A stretch of DNA of 64,000 bases from JAJYQH01 sp036261615 (GCA_036261615.1 DATAKK010000084.1:56204-120203); one strand, 5' to 3'. Positions 15,110 to 24,240 are shown, counted from the first letter of the stretch. Numbers and translations: made by a program. Notes: generated by a model not told the origin, from the sequence alone.

Positions 15110-16341
15110 GGGGCTTCGGCTTCGACATCGCGGCCGAGCTGCCCAACGGGCTGGGCCGGGCAGGCGTCATCCACACTCCGCACGGAGACATCCGCACGCC
15201 GGCCTTCATCGTGGTGGCCACCAAGGCCACGGTGAAGGCTGTGCTGCCCGAGCAGGTGGGGGCGCTCGGCGCCCAGGCGCTGCTCGCCAACGCGTACCAC
15301 CTCTACCTCCAGCCGGGCCCCGACATCGTCGACGCGGCGGGCGGGCTGGGCCGGTTCATGAACTGGCCGGGGCCGACCTTCACCGACTCCGGCGGATTCC
15401 AGGTGCTCAGCCTCGGCGCGGGCTTCAAGAAGGTGCTGTCGATGGACGCCACCCGGCACGGCACCGAGGAGGTCATCGCCGACGGGCACGACCGGCTGGC
15501 CATGGTCGACGACGACGGCGTCACCTTCGTCAGCCACCTCAACGGCGATCGGCACCGGTTCACCCCGGAAGTGAGCGTGCGGGTCCAGCACCACCTGGGC
15601 GCCGACATCATGTTCGCCTTCGACGAGCTCACCACCCTGCTCAACACCCGTGCCTATCAGGAGGAGTCGCTGGAGCGGACCCGCCGGTGGGCCGAACGGT
15701 GCCTCGCCGAACACGCGCGCCTCCAGGGCGAGCGACCGGACCGGCCCTACCAGGCGCTGTTCGGCGTCATCCAGGGCGCGCAGTACGAGGACCTGCGCCG
15801 GCGGGCGGCCCGCGACCTCGGGTCGTTGGAGGCCGAGGGCCACCGGTTCGACGGGTTCGGCATCGGCGGCGCGCTGGAGAAGGAGAACCTCGGCACCATC
15901 GTCGGCTGGGTGAGCGAGGAACTGCCCCGCGACCGTCCCCGGCACCTCCTGGGCATCAGCGAGCCGGACGACTTCTTCGCGGCGATCGAGAAGGGTGCCG
16001 ACACCTTCGACTGCGTCAACCCCTCGCGGGTCGCCCGCAACGGCGCGATCTACACCGCCGACGGACGCTACAACGTCACCACCGCGGCGAACCGCCGCGC
16101 GTTCGAGCCGCTCGAGGCGGGCTGCGACTGCGCGACGTGCGCCCACTACACGCGCGCCTACCTGCATCACCTCTTCAAGGCCCGGGAGCGGCTGGCCGCC
16201 ACCCTCGCCACCATCCACAACGAGCGCTTCACCGTGCGGCTCGTCGATGCGATCCGTGCGGCGATCCTCGCCGGCGACTACGAGGCGTTCAAGGCCGATT
16301 TCCTCGGCCGCTTCTACCGGCGCCGCCGGTCACTTGCCTAG
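15106..16341 (+). CDS. tgt: Queuine/preQ1 tRNA-guanine transglycosylase (Tgt)
   Basis: A 411-residue TIM-barrel enzyme that exchanges G34 of GUN-anticodon tRNAs for preQ1 or queuine. Landmarks are TPAFIVVATKATVKAV near the start, the catalytic-region DSGGFQVLSLG, the nucleophile region DTFDCVNPSRVARNG, and a C-terminal zinc site CDCATCAHYTRAYLHHL (three Cys and a His). The bacterial type carries Cys in the specificity loop and this one has it (DCVNPSR). The start is the GTG at 15106 overlapping the rsmE stop (GTGA). It completes a coupled run after dnaJ and rsmE. No queuosine biosynthesis gene is in view, but a YhhQ-type precursor transporter lies 1.6 kb downstream, suggesting salvage. Confidence 0.95.
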   Translation: MRGFGFDIAAELPNGLGRAGVIHTPHGDIRTPAFIVVATKATVKAVLPEQVGALGAQALLANAYHLYLQPGPDIVDAAGGLGRFMNWPGPTFTDSGGFQVLSLGAGFKKVLSMDATRHGTEEVIADGHDRLAMVDDDGVTFVSHLNGDRHRFTPEVSVRVQHHLGADIMFAFDELTTLLNTRAYQEESLERTRRWAERCLAEHARLQGERPDRPYQALFGVIQGAQYEDLRRRAARDLGSLEAEGHRFDGFGIGGALEKENLGTIVGWVSEELPRDRPRHLLGISEPDDFFAAIEKGADTFDCVNPSRVARNGAIYTADGRYNVTTAANRRAFEPLEAGCDCATCAHYTRAYLHHLFKARERLAATLATIHNERFTVRLVDAIRAAILAGDYEAFKADFLGRFYRRRRSLA

Positions 16342-16426
16342 TCAGGTTGCGTTGGGTGCGCCCCGCCCGGGGAGGACACGAGCCGAAAGCCGCGTCCTCC
16401 CGCGGCGCTAGTGGCAAGATCGGTGC

Positions 16427-16879
16427 ATGGAGATCGAATACGACGAAGACGTGCCCGAGGAGTCCGAGCAGCTCGACCAGCTGCAGGGCGAGGAGACCCT
16501 CATCGACCGGGGCGTCAACGACGTGCTCGACGAGGGCTACATCCCGCCTGACAAGTGGTCGGCGGCCGAGGGCTTCGGCAACACCCCGGAAGAGATGCTC
16601 CATGGTGAGACCCTCGAGCAGCGGGTCGCCCAGGAGGAGCCCGAGCGCGAGCCCGACGACGCGAACTGGAACCCCGACCACGAGGAGCGCCAGGTGGGCA
16701 GCCGCCGCGCGGGCCGGCTGGTCGACGGCACCCACGGGTACGGCGGGCTGCACGACGACCAGACGGAGGGCATCGCCGAGGACGTCGGCCTGGCCGGCGG
16801 AGCGGCGTCGGCCGAGGAGGCCGCCATGTACGTCATCGACGAGGACGAGCTCGACTCCGACGCGGGCGACACCGACTGA
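16427..16879 (+). CDS. DUF5709 family acidic protein
   Basis: A 150-residue very acidic, probably mostly disordered actinobacterial protein. The family hallmark at the C-terminal half is visible: RRAGRLVDGTHGYGGLHD, then EDVGLAGGAASAEEAAMYV. The N-terminal region carries ETLIDRGVNDVLDEGYIPPD and ETLEQRVAQEEPE. Function is unknown. The ATG lies 7 bases after CAAGAT (weak -10), without a Shine-Dalgarno sequence. The gene stands alone between tgt and the peptidase gene. Confidence 0.88.
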   Translation: MEIEYDEDVPEESEQLDQLQGEETLIDRGVNDVLDEGYIPPDKWSAAEGFGNTPEEMLHGETLEQRVAQEEPEREPDDANWNPDHEERQVGSRRAGRLVDGTHGYGGLHDDQTEGIAEDVGLAGGAASAEEAAMYVIDEDELDSDAGDTD

Positions 16880-16883
16880 GGCC

Positions 16884-17945
16884 ATGATCGTGGCCCCTCG
16901 ACATCCCGGGCCGGCCGACCTGTCCACAATGGTGGTCGCCGGGGCCCAGTTCCCGGCGACCACCGCTCTCTACCCCCCGATCGAGCCGTACGACACCGGA
17001 ATGCTCGAGGTGGGCGACGGCCAGCGGCTCTACTACGAACAGAGCGGCAACCCCGGCGGAAAGCCCGCCGTCTTCGTGCACGGCGGCCCCGGCGGGGGAG
17101 GCGGCACCGACCGGCGGCGGTTCTTCGATCCCTCGCGCTACCGCATCGTCTGTTTCGACCAGCGCCAGTGCGGCGCGTCCACCCCGCATGCGTCGACACC
17201 CGACGCCGACCTCGCGGTCAACACGACGTGGAATCTCGTCGCCGACCTCGAGCGCCTCCGCGAGCACCTCGGCATCGAGGCCTGGCTGGTGTTTGGCGGC
17301 TCCTGGGGGAGTGCCCTCGCCCTCGCCTACGCCGAGACGCACCCAAGCCGGGTGAGCGAGCTGGTGCTGCGGGGCATCTTCACGCTACGACGCAGTGAGC
17401 TGGACTGGTACTACAACGACGGCGCGAGCCACATCGCGCCCGAGTGGTGGCAGGTGTTCTGCGAGCCGCTGCGCCGCGCCGGCCACGACTTCGCCCGCGA
17501 CAACATCTGCGCGTACCGGCAACTGCTGTGGCACGAGGATGCCGAGACCGCAGAGGCGGCGGGCCTGGCGTGGACCCGCTGGGAGGCGGCCACGTCCACG
17601 CTCCTGTACTCGCCCGAGCACGTCGAGTCCATGTCCGATCCTGCATACGCCCTGGCGTTCGCCCGCATCGAGAACCACTTCTTCGTCCACGGCGGCTGGT
17701 TCACCGAGGGCCAGCTCATCGACGACGCGCACCGGCTGCGCGACATCCCGGCGGTCATCGTCCAGGGCCGCTACGACCTGCCCTGCCCCGCCGTCACGGC
17801 CGTCGACCTGCACCGCGCCTGGCCCGAGGCCGACCTCCGGATGGTCCTCGCCGGGCACTCGGCCTACGAGCCGAACATCGCGCGGGAACTGGTCGCGGCG
17901 ACCGACGCGTTCGCGAGCAGCCCGGCGTCCCCTCAGAGCAGGTAG
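16884..17945 (+). CDS. pip: Prolyl aminopeptidase (proline iminopeptidase), alpha/beta hydrolase
   Basis: A ~353-residue alpha/beta hydrolase of peptidase family S33 that removes N-terminal proline. Visible features: YPPIEPYDTGMLEVGDGQRLYYEQSG at the family start, the oxyanion HGGPGGGG, FDQRQCGAS, and the nucleophile elbow GGSWGSALALAY. The acid is in QGRYDLPCP and the His in AGHSAYEP. The helical cap includes DWYYNDGASHIAPEWW. Start choice is uncertain: the ATG at 16884 sits close behind the DUF5709 stop, the ATG at 16929 would give 338 residues, and homologues begin near the YPPIEPY segment. Its last 13 bases overlap the end of the convergent transporter gene. Confidence 0.9.
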   Translation: MIVAPRHPGPADLSTMVVAGAQFPATTALYPPIEPYDTGMLEVGDGQRLYYEQSGNPGGKPAVFVHGGPGGGGGTDRRRFFDPSRYRIVCFDQRQCGASTPHASTPDADLAVNTTWNLVADLERLREHLGIEAWLVFGGSWGSALALAYAETHPSRVSELVLRGIFTLRRSELDWYYNDGASHIAPEWWQVFCEPLRRAGHDFARDNICAYRQLLWHEDAETAEAAGLAWTRWEAATSTLLYSPEHVESMSDPAYALAFARIENHFFVHGGWFTEGQLIDDAHRLRDIPAVIVQGRYDLPCPAVTAVDLHRAWPEADLRMVLAGHSAYEPNIARELVAATDAFASSPASPQSR

Positions 17946-18667
17946 GTGGGTTCCACCCGCTTGAGCCACCGGATCAGCGCGAGGCTGATCGGCACCACAC
18001 AGAGCTCGACGAGACACTTGTAGACGTATCCGGTGAGCGTGTAGTTCGCCAGATCCCCCCACGAGATCGTGAACGCGTACGCGATCGTGCAGAACAACAG
18101 GGTGTCGACGAACTCGCCGACGACGGTCGAGGCGATGAGGCGCAGCGCCACCGCGCGCTCGGCCATCCGGGCCTTGATCCGAACCACGACGAGCGAGTTG
18201 AGCAGTTCGCCGGCGAGGTAGCCCGACAGGCTGGCGATGGTGATCCTCGTCACGGGAGCGAGCACCTGGTTCCACGCCTCGAACCCGGTCACCGGTGTGG
18301 TGAGGGCGACGATCCGGTAGGTCACCGCCGCGAGGAGCATCATCGCGAAACCCGTCCAGATCGCGCGCTTCGCCCGCCGCCAGCCGTAGACCTCGGTCAG
18401 CACGTCGTCGACGACGTACGAGAGCGGGAACAGGAACGCCCCACCGTCGAAGATCAGCCGGCCGCCACCGGAGAACCAGGTGCTGAGGAGCGGAACGCGC
18501 GGGCCTTCGAACAGCTTGGCCGCGGTGACCCCCGAGATGAGGAGCAGGCTCACGAACAGGGCGACGATGAGGTCGTAGTAGGACGCCGGTCCGGTGGCGT
18601 AGTGCACCCGCTCCCGGAGGCGGGGATGCGTCGGGCGCAGCGTGTCGGTCGCGGGGGGCACGGTCAC
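17933..18667 (-). CDS. Queuosine precursor transporter, YhhQ/VUT family
   Basis: A ~244-residue membrane protein of the VUT (vitamin uptake-like) family that contains YhhQ, the importer of preQ0/preQ1. The family motif is clear: GGAFLFPLSYVVDDVLTEVYGWRRAKRAIW, followed by hydrophobic segments and SGYLAGELLNSLVVVRIK and GEFVDTLLFCTIAYA. About six membrane helices. I set the start at the GTG at 18667 for lack of a ribosome site at the more upstream GTG (18697); GTG 18661 is a further option. With tgt upstream it implies uptake of a 7-deazaguanine base. No preQ1 riboswitch is evident in the gap before it. Confidence 0.88.
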   Translation of the reverse strand: MTVPPATDTLRPTHPRLRERVHYATGPASYYDLIVALFVSLLLISGVTAAKLFEGPRVPLLSTWFSGGGRLIFDGGAFLFPLSYVVDDVLTEVYGWRRAKRAIWTGFAMMLLAAVTYRIVALTTPVTGFEAWNQVLAPVTRITIASLSGYLAGELLNSLVVVRIKARMAERAVALRLIASTVVGEFVDTLLFCTIAYAFTISWGDLANYTLTGYVYKCLVELCVVPISLALIRWLKRVEPTYLL

Positions 18668-18847
18668 GGACGACCATCCAAGCACCACAGCGGCCACCGG
18701 GGAATCCCGGGCCGTCCGGCGGCGTTGACACAGTGCGGGGGAGTCGCGGCAACGGCGCGTCCCCCCGCTCCCGGTAGCATGGATGGCGTGGTCGGTCGGT
18801 GACCCCCGTCACCCGGGCCGCCATTCACCACCAGACCAGGAGACACC

Positions 18848-19885
18848 CTGAGCACCAGCCAGCCCCACGATCTCGCCCACCTGCCCGGCCACCGCGTCAT
18901 CACGGTGCCGGCCTCGATCGACATGGTGAACGTCGTCGGGCCCCGGGATGAATTCCTGCGGCTGCTCGAGCAGCAGCTGGCCGCCGACATCTTCGTCCGC
19001 GGCAACGAGATCACGGTCGACGGCACGACCGCGGACGTGTCCCACGCCACCGAGGTGCTCACCGAGATGATCACGGTGCTGCGCACCGGCCAGGGGCTCA
19101 CGTCCGAGACCGTCGAGCGGATCGTCACGATGAGCGCCGCGAGCCCCGACGTGCGGCCCGCCGAGGTGCTCACCCACAACATCCTGTCCAGCCGGGGCCG
19201 CACGATCCGCCCGAAGACGCTCAACCAGAAGCGGTACGTCGACGCCATCGACGCGCACACCGTGGTGTTCGGCATCGGCCCGGCCGGAACCGGGAAGACC
19301 TACCTCGCGATGGCGAAGGCCGTTCAGGCCCTGCAGGCCAAGGTGGTCAACCGGATCATCCTCACCCGTCCCGCAATCGAGGCGGGGGAGCGGCTCGGCT
19401 TCCTGCCCGGCACCCTCAACGACAAGATCGACCCGTACCTGCGCCCGCTCTACGACGCCCTGCACGACATGGTCGACCCCGACTCGGTGCCCAAGCTGCT
19501 CACCGCCGGCACCATCGAGGTCGCGCCGCTGGCGTACATGCGCGGCCGCACGCTCAACGACGCGTTCATCATCCTCGACGAGGCGCAGAACACCTCGATG
19601 GAACAGATGAAGATGTTCCTCACCCGGTTGGGTTTCGGCTCGAAGGTGGTCGTGACGGGCGACATCACCCAGATCGACCTCCCCGGGGGGCAGCTCAGCG
19701 GCCTGCGGGCCGTGCAGGGCATCCTCGACGGCGTCGACGACATCGCCTTCTGCACCCTCACCAGCCATGACGTGGTGCGGCACAAGCTGGTCGGGCGGAT
19801 CGTGGCGGCCTACGACCGCTACGAGGCGGCCGTCGCCCCGCCGTCCGGGCTTCCCCGCCGCGAGCGCCGAGGCGACGGGCGATGA
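18848..19885 (+). CDS. phoH: PhoH family ATPase, probable CTG start
   Basis: A ~345-residue PhoH-like P-loop protein with an N-terminal KH-like segment (DMVNVVGPRDEFLRLLEQQL) and the helicase-like ATPase core. Walker A is GPAGTGKTY, Walker B is FIILDEAQNT, and VVTGDITQIDLPGG is the PhoH sensor block. PhoH proteins are RNA-linked ATPases, and linkage to ybeY supports a role in rRNA processing. The first GTG (18905) has no ribosome binding site and would clip residues that homologues keep. A CTG at 18848 lies in frame, 6-7 bases after AGGAG, and adds STSQPHDLAHLPGHRVITV. I therefore annotate CTG as the start, with moderate confidence in that codon. The stop overlaps ybeY (ATGA). Confidence 0.93.
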   Translation: MSTSQPHDLAHLPGHRVITVPASIDMVNVVGPRDEFLRLLEQQLAADIFVRGNEITVDGTTADVSHATEVLTEMITVLRTGQGLTSETVERIVTMSAASPDVRPAEVLTHNILSSRGRTIRPKTLNQKRYVDAIDAHTVVFGIGPAGTGKTYLAMAKAVQALQAKVVNRIILTRPAIEAGERLGFLPGTLNDKIDPYLRPLYDALHDMVDPDSVPKLLTAGTIEVAPLAYMRGRTLNDAFIILDEAQNTSMEQMKMFLTRLGFGSKVVVTGDITQIDLPGGQLSGLRAVQGILDGVDDIAFCTLTSHDVVRHKLVGRIVAAYDRYEAAVAPPSGLPRRERRGDGR

Positions 19886-20340
19886 TCGACCTCAACAACG
19901 AGTCCGGCGTCGAGGTCGACGACCTCGCGCTCGTGCAACTCGCCCGCTTTGCGCTCACGGCCCTGCGCATCCACCCGCAGGCCGATCTGTCGATCGTCCT
20001 CGTCGACCCCGACACCATGACGGCGCTGCACGAGAAGCACATGGGCCTTCCCGGGCCGACCGACGTCATGAGCTTCCCGATGGACGAGCTGCGTGAGCCC
20101 GATCCCGACGACGAGCCGCCGCTGGGCCATCTCGGCGACATCGTGCTGTGCCCCCAGATCATCGCCGAGCAGGCCCCCGACAACGGTCGGCGTCCCGACG
20201 AGGAGGCCCAGTACCTGCTGGTGCACGGCCTGCTGCACCTGCTGGGCCACGACCACGCCGAGGCCGACGAGAAGGCCGTGATGTTCGGCCTCAACGACCG
20301 GTTGATCGCCGATTGGGAGACGGCTCGGGTTCGCAGCTGA
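19882..20340 (+). CDS. ybeY: Endoribonuclease YbeY, rRNA maturation factor
   Basis: A 152-residue zinc-dependent RNase for 16S rRNA 3'-end maturation and ribosome quality control. The metal motif HGLLHLLGHDH spans residues 115-125 (His115, His119, His125). Upstream strands include LGHLGDIVLCP and the conserved GPTDVMSFPMDE. The ATG overlaps the phoH stop (ATGA), so phoH and ybeY are translationally coupled, as in most actinobacteria. The acidic stretch EPDPDDEPP matches the variable loop of the family. Confidence 0.96.
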   Translation: MIDLNNESGVEVDDLALVQLARFALTALRIHPQADLSIVLVDPDTMTALHEKHMGLPGPTDVMSFPMDELREPDPDDEPPLGHLGDIVLCPQIIAEQAPDNGRRPDEEAQYLLVHGLLHLLGHDHAEADEKAVMFGLNDRLIADWETARVRS

Positions 20341-20450
20341 CCCGCGGACGAGCGCCGACGCCTAGAATCGTCGGCAACCCCCGTTCCGGCGGTTCCGTGT
20401 CCCACCACCCGGCCGCCCCGCCCGCAAGCGACGAAAGCGTCTGGTGATCC

Positions 20451-21767
20451 GTGCCCGAAGCCCGATGGATCGAACTCGCCGTGGCCCTGGTCACGGCGAT
20501 CATCGCCTTCGTGCTCGCCATGTCCGAGGCCGCTCTCGCCGCCACCTCCCGGGCCCGCGCGGAGCATCTCGCTGAGACCGGCGTCCGAGGCGGCGACCGG
20601 TTGCGCACCATGTCGGAGGATCCCGCCCCCTACCTCAACACGTCGCTGCTGGTGCGGACGCTCTGTGAGGTGGCCACCACCGTGCTCGTGGCGCTCGTGG
20701 TCTTCACCAGCGTGAGCGCGACCTGGGAGCGGCTCCTCATCGCGATCGCCGCGATGGTCGTCGTCCGCTACATCGGATGGGGGGTCGCACCGCTCACCCT
20801 CGGCCGTCAGCGGGCCGGACGGATCGCCCCGCGCGTCGCCGGCGTCATGTCGGCGCTCACCACGGTGCTCGGCCCGATTCCGCAGCTCATGATCCTGTTC
20901 GGCAACGCCCTGACCCCGGGACGGGGCTACACCGACGGGCCCTTCTCGTCGGAGGCCGAGCTCCGCGAGCTGGTCGACCGGGCCGAGGCGAGCGAGGTGA
21001 TCGAGTCGGACGAGCGCCGGATGATCCACTCCGTGTTCGACCTCGGCGACACCCTGGTCAAGGAGGTCATGGTGCCCCGGACCGACATCGTCTTCATCCA
21101 GCAGCAGAAGACCCTGCGACAAGCGCTGTCGCTGGCGCTGCGCTCCGGTTACAGCCGCATCCCGGTGATCGGCGAGGGGCTCGACGACATCGTCGGGGTG
21201 CTGTACGTCAAGGACGTCATGCGGCGGGTCTACGACCATCCGGAGGGCGAGCGCAGCGAAGTGGTCGCCGACATGATGCGTCCGCCGGTGTTCACTCCCG
21301 ACTCCAAACCCGTCGACGAGCTGCTCCGGGAGATGCAGCTCAACCGCAACCACATCGTGCTCGTCGTCGACGAGTTCGGCGGCACCGCGGGTCTCGCCAC
21401 GATCGAGGACATCCTCGAGGAGATCGTCGGCGAGATCGTCGACGAGTACGACGCCGAGCCGACCCACACCGAGGAGATCGAACCCGGGCTGTTCCGCATC
21501 TCGGCGCGGATGCCCGTGGAGGACCTCGGAGAGCTGTTCGGTCTCGACGTCGACGACGACGACGTCGAAACCGTCGGCGGCCTCATGGCCAAGGAGCTCA
21601 GCATGGTCCCCATCCCGGGCAGCGCGATCGACTGGGAGGGCATCCACATCGTCGCCGAGACGACCACCGGGCGGCGCCACCAGATCGGACGCTGCCTCGT
21701 CCACCTCACCGCAGAACCCGACACCGACGACCCCGACACCGCCACCAAGGGGAGCGAGCATGACTGA
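20451..21767 (+). CDS. CNNM/CorC-HlyC family membrane protein with CBS domains
   Basis: A 438-residue membrane protein: an N-terminal DUF21/CNNM domain with about four membrane segments (start WIELAVALVTAIIAFVLAMSEAAL), then two CBS domains (VMVPRTDIVFI... and VADMMRPPVFTPDSKPVDELL), then a CorC_HlyC domain (GTAGLATIEDILEEIVGEIVDEYD). Relatives export or sense Mg2+/Co2+, and the older name hemolysin-like is historical. The start is GTG at 20451, with TAGAAT at 20363-20368 as a possible -10. It overlaps era by eight bases and belongs to the phoH-ybeY-CNNM-era block conserved in actinobacteria. Confidence 0.93.
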   Translation: MPEARWIELAVALVTAIIAFVLAMSEAALAATSRARAEHLAETGVRGGDRLRTMSEDPAPYLNTSLLVRTLCEVATTVLVALVVFTSVSATWERLLIAIAAMVVVRYIGWGVAPLTLGRQRAGRIAPRVAGVMSALTTVLGPIPQLMILFGNALTPGRGYTDGPFSSEAELRELVDRAEASEVIESDERRMIHSVFDLGDTLVKEVMVPRTDIVFIQQQKTLRQALSLALRSGYSRIPVIGEGLDDIVGVLYVKDVMRRVYDHPEGERSEVVADMMRPPVFTPDSKPVDELLREMQLNRNHIVLVVDEFGGTAGLATIEDILEEIVGEIVDEYDAEPTHTEEIEPGLFRISARMPVEDLGELFGLDVDDDDVETVGGLMAKELSMVPIPGSAIDWEGIHIVAETTTGRRHQIGRCLVHLTAEPDTDDPDTATKGSEHD

Positions 21768-22698
21768 CGCCGAGACCGCCCCGGAGTTCCGCTCCGGCTT
21801 CGCCTGCTTCGTCGGGCGCCCGAACGCCGGGAAGTCGACACTGGCGAACGCCCTGGTCGGCAGCAAGATCGCCATCACCTCCTCCAAGCCGCAGACCACG
21901 CGGCACGTGATCCGGGGCATCGTTCACCGCCCGGACGCCCAGCTGGTGCTCATCGACACGCCCGGGCTGCACCGCCCGCGCACGCTGCTCGGCCAGCGGC
22001 TCAACGACCTCGTCTACGAGACGTGGAGCGAGGTCGACGTCATCGGCGTCTGCCTGCCCTCCAACCAGCACATCGGTCCCGGGGACGAGTTCCTGCTCGG
22101 CGAGATCGCCAAGCTGCCCAAGCGTCCCCGGCTGGTGGCGATCGCGACCAAGAGTGACTCGGTGTCGGGGGAGCGGCTGCGGCGCCACCTCGTCGAGATC
22201 ACTGAGACCGAGGACAAGCTCGACCTGCGCTTCGACGCGATAGTCCCCTGCTCGGCCCTCGAGGGCGACCAGGTGGGCGTGGTCGCCGACGAGATCGTCA
22301 AGCTGCTGCCGGAGGGGCCCGCGTACTACCCGGAGGGGGAGATCACCGACGAGCCGACGGAGACCCTGGTCGCCGAGCTGATCCGCGAGGCCGCCCTCGA
22401 GGGCGTCCGCGACGAGCTGCCGCACTCGATCGCCGTGACCATCGACGAGATGAGGCTCCGCGAGGGACGACCCGACGACCGGCCCCTCCTCGACGTGTTC
22501 GCGTCGATGGTCGTCGAGCGCGACTCGCAGAAGGGCATCGTCATCGGGCACAAGGGGCAACGGCTGCGCGAGGTCGGCTCCGCCGCCCGGCAGCAGATCT
22601 CGCGCCTGCTCGGCACCCCGGTGCACCTGGACCTTCGGGTCAAGGTGATGAAGGACTGGCAGCGCGACCCCAAGCAGTTGAACCGGCTGGGCTTCTAG
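21760..22698 (+). CDS. era: GTPase Era
   Basis: A 312-residue GTPase that binds the 3' end of 16S rRNA during 30S assembly. G1 is GRPNAGKST (residues 19-27), G3 is DTPG, and G4 is TKSD, where many bacteria have NKxD; TKxD is common in actinobacterial Era. The C-terminal KH domain has HSIAVTIDEM, SQKGIVIGHKGQRLREVG and LDLRVKVMKDWQRD. It overlaps the CNNM gene by eight bases. The next gene converges with an 8-base gap. Confidence 0.97.
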   Translation: MTDAETAPEFRSGFACFVGRPNAGKSTLANALVGSKIAITSSKPQTTRHVIRGIVHRPDAQLVLIDTPGLHRPRTLLGQRLNDLVYETWSEVDVIGVCLPSNQHIGPGDEFLLGEIAKLPKRPRLVAIATKSDSVSGERLRRHLVEITETEDKLDLRFDAIVPCSALEGDQVGVVADEIVKLLPEGPAYYPEGEITDEPTETLVAELIREAALEGVRDELPHSIAVTIDEMRLREGRPDDRPLLDVFASMVVERDSQKGIVIGHKGQRLREVGSAARQQISRLLGTPVHLDLRVKVMKDWQRDPKQLNRLGF

Positions 22699-22706
22699 CT
22701 CGGGGC

Positions 22707-24158
22707 TCAGAGCCGGGTGTGAACCAGCCGGCCGCCGACGAGGGTGGCAGACGCCTCGAACCGGTCGAGCCGGTCGACCTCGACCTCACACGGGTTCTCG
22801 TCGACGAGGATGAGGTCTGCGAGGGCCCCCGGCACCAGCCGCCAGACTCCGGAGGTGGACGCCCGCAGCGCGTCCAGCACCGACAGCGACTCCTCGGGCT
22901 GCCACGCCGTCGTGCTGCCCCGCAGCACCGCGCCCCGGATCGCCGCCCAGGGGTTGAGAGGCACGACGGGCGCGTCCGAGCCCAAGGCAAGGCGAACGCC
23001 GGCGTCCCGCATGGTCGCCAGGGGCAGCACCGTGCGCCCGGGCCAGAACAGCTCGCAGGTCGCCCGGTCGTCGTCCAGGTGCTGGGGCTGGACCGAGGCC
23101 ACCAGCCCCAGCCGGCCGAGCTCCTCGGCGTGCTCCGACGTGGCGAGCTCCGCGTGCTCCACGGACCCCCGGGCCCCCGAGTCCGCGAAGGCGGCGACTG
23201 CCTGCGCGATGGCGGCGTCCCCGATGGCGTGGACCGCGCACTCCAGTCCCGCCCGGGAGGCCCGGCTCAGCAGGTCCGCGAGGTCGTCCGCACCCAGCCA
23301 CGAGACGCCGTGGCCCGGGGTCGGGCCGTAGGGCGACCGGCACCAGGCGGTCGCGGCGCTGATCGAGCCGTCGGTGATCACCTTGAGCGGCCCCTGGCGG
23401 ACGAGGCCGTGCTCGTCCAGCGGGTCCCCATCACGCACGCCCGCAGCGATCGTCTCGTCCAGCCGCTCGGGCCAGACGGAGGCACGCACCCGAAGCTCCC
23501 GGAAGCCCCGGGACACCCGGCGCCGCCACACGGACGCGTTGTCGTCGCGCTCGAGGTCGACGATTCCCACCAGTCCGCGCTGCGTCGCCCGTCGGGCGGT
23601 GTCCCGCACCCACCGGTCGAGCTCGGCGTCGTCCACCTGCGACAGCAGCGACTGCAGCCGGAAGGCGGTCTCCTCCAGGACGCGGCCGTCCTCGGCGTCC
23701 AGCCCCCAGCGGACTTCGGCCGCCCGGTTGACCCAGGCCCCGTGCAGGTCGTGCCCGAGGATCACGACTGGGGTCGTCGGGGCAAGGGCGTCGAGCTCGG
23801 ACCCCGTCGGGGCGGGGCTCCAGGTGGCGGCTCTCACGCCGACCGCGACGACCGGCTCGTCCGGTGGCGCGTCCCGGGCGGCCAGGTGGCCGGCGAGCAC
23901 GCCGAGCAGTTCCGGCACGCTCGCCACCGTGCTCACGTCGAGCCGGCGGGACGCCAGCGCCCATTGGGTCATGTGCACGTGCGCGTCCCACAGGCCCGGC
24001 AGCATGAACCGGCCCCCGGCGTCGAGGACCGGGTCGGACTCCGAGCCGGGAGACCGCGCGATCCGGTCCCCGCTCAGCCAGAGATCCTCCGGTTCGCCCG
24101 CCTCGCCGGTTCGCAGGTCGATCCGGCGGGCATTGGCTATTCGCACCAGGTCATCCAA
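22707..24158 (-). CDS. Amidohydrolase family 3 (YtcJ-like) metal-dependent hydrolase
   Basis: A ~483-residue TIM-barrel hydrolase. The first metal site is LWDAHVHM (HxH). Further conserved blocks are CAVHAIGDAAIAQAV, ASVQPQHLDDD and LGSDAPVVPLNPW. An N-terminal beta-sandwich strand (RIANARRIDL) and its C-terminal counterpart (DLILVDENPCEVE) flank the barrel, as in imidazolonepropionase-like and YtcJ-like enzymes. Substrate unknown. The start is uncertain: TTG at 24158 has GGAG five bases upstream, GTG at 24146 is four codons later, and a longer open frame reaches 24251. The longer version would overlap the divergent leuA leader, so I prefer the short one. Confidence 0.82.
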   Translation of the reverse strand: MDDLVRIANARRIDLRTGEAGEPEDLWLSGDRIARSPGSESDPVLDAGGRFMLPGLWDAHVHMTQWALASRRLDVSTVASVPELLGVLAGHLAARDAPPDEPVVAVGVRAATWSPAPTGSELDALAPTTPVVILGHDLHGAWVNRAAEVRWGLDAEDGRVLEETAFRLQSLLSQVDDAELDRWVRDTARRATQRGLVGIVDLERDDNASVWRRRVSRGFRELRVRASVWPERLDETIAAGVRDGDPLDEHGLVRQGPLKVITDGSISAATAWCRSPYGPTPGHGVSWLGADDLADLLSRASRAGLECAVHAIGDAAIAQAVAAFADSGARGSVEHAELATSEHAEELGRLGLVASVQPQHLDDDRATCELFWPGRTVLPLATMRDAGVRLALGSDAPVVPLNPWAAIRGAVLRGSTTAWQPEESLSVLDALRASTSGVWRLVPGALADLILVDENPCEVEVDRLDRFEASATLVGGRLVHTRL

Positions 24159-24204
24159 CAGTCTCCGCCGCCCGGTCCCCGTCACGGTCCAGCGACCGGA
24201 CCGG

Positions 24205-24234
24205 TGGACGACCGGGGCCGCCCATGCGTATCGT
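24205..24234 (+). promoter_or_regulatory. Promoter of the leuA leader transcript
   Basis: A -35 box TGGACG (24205-24210, four matches to TTGACA), an 18-base spacer and a -10 box TATCGT (24229-24234). The -10 places +1 exactly on the A of the leader-peptide ATG at 24241, so the leader would be translated from a leaderless mRNA. Confidence 0.6.
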
Positions 24235-24240
24235 GGCCGC

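Noticed and set aside
18725..18730. TTGACA as a -35 box for phoH
   Set aside because: No -10 box lies 16-19 bases downstream; the TAGCAT at 18775-18780 is too far away to pair with it.
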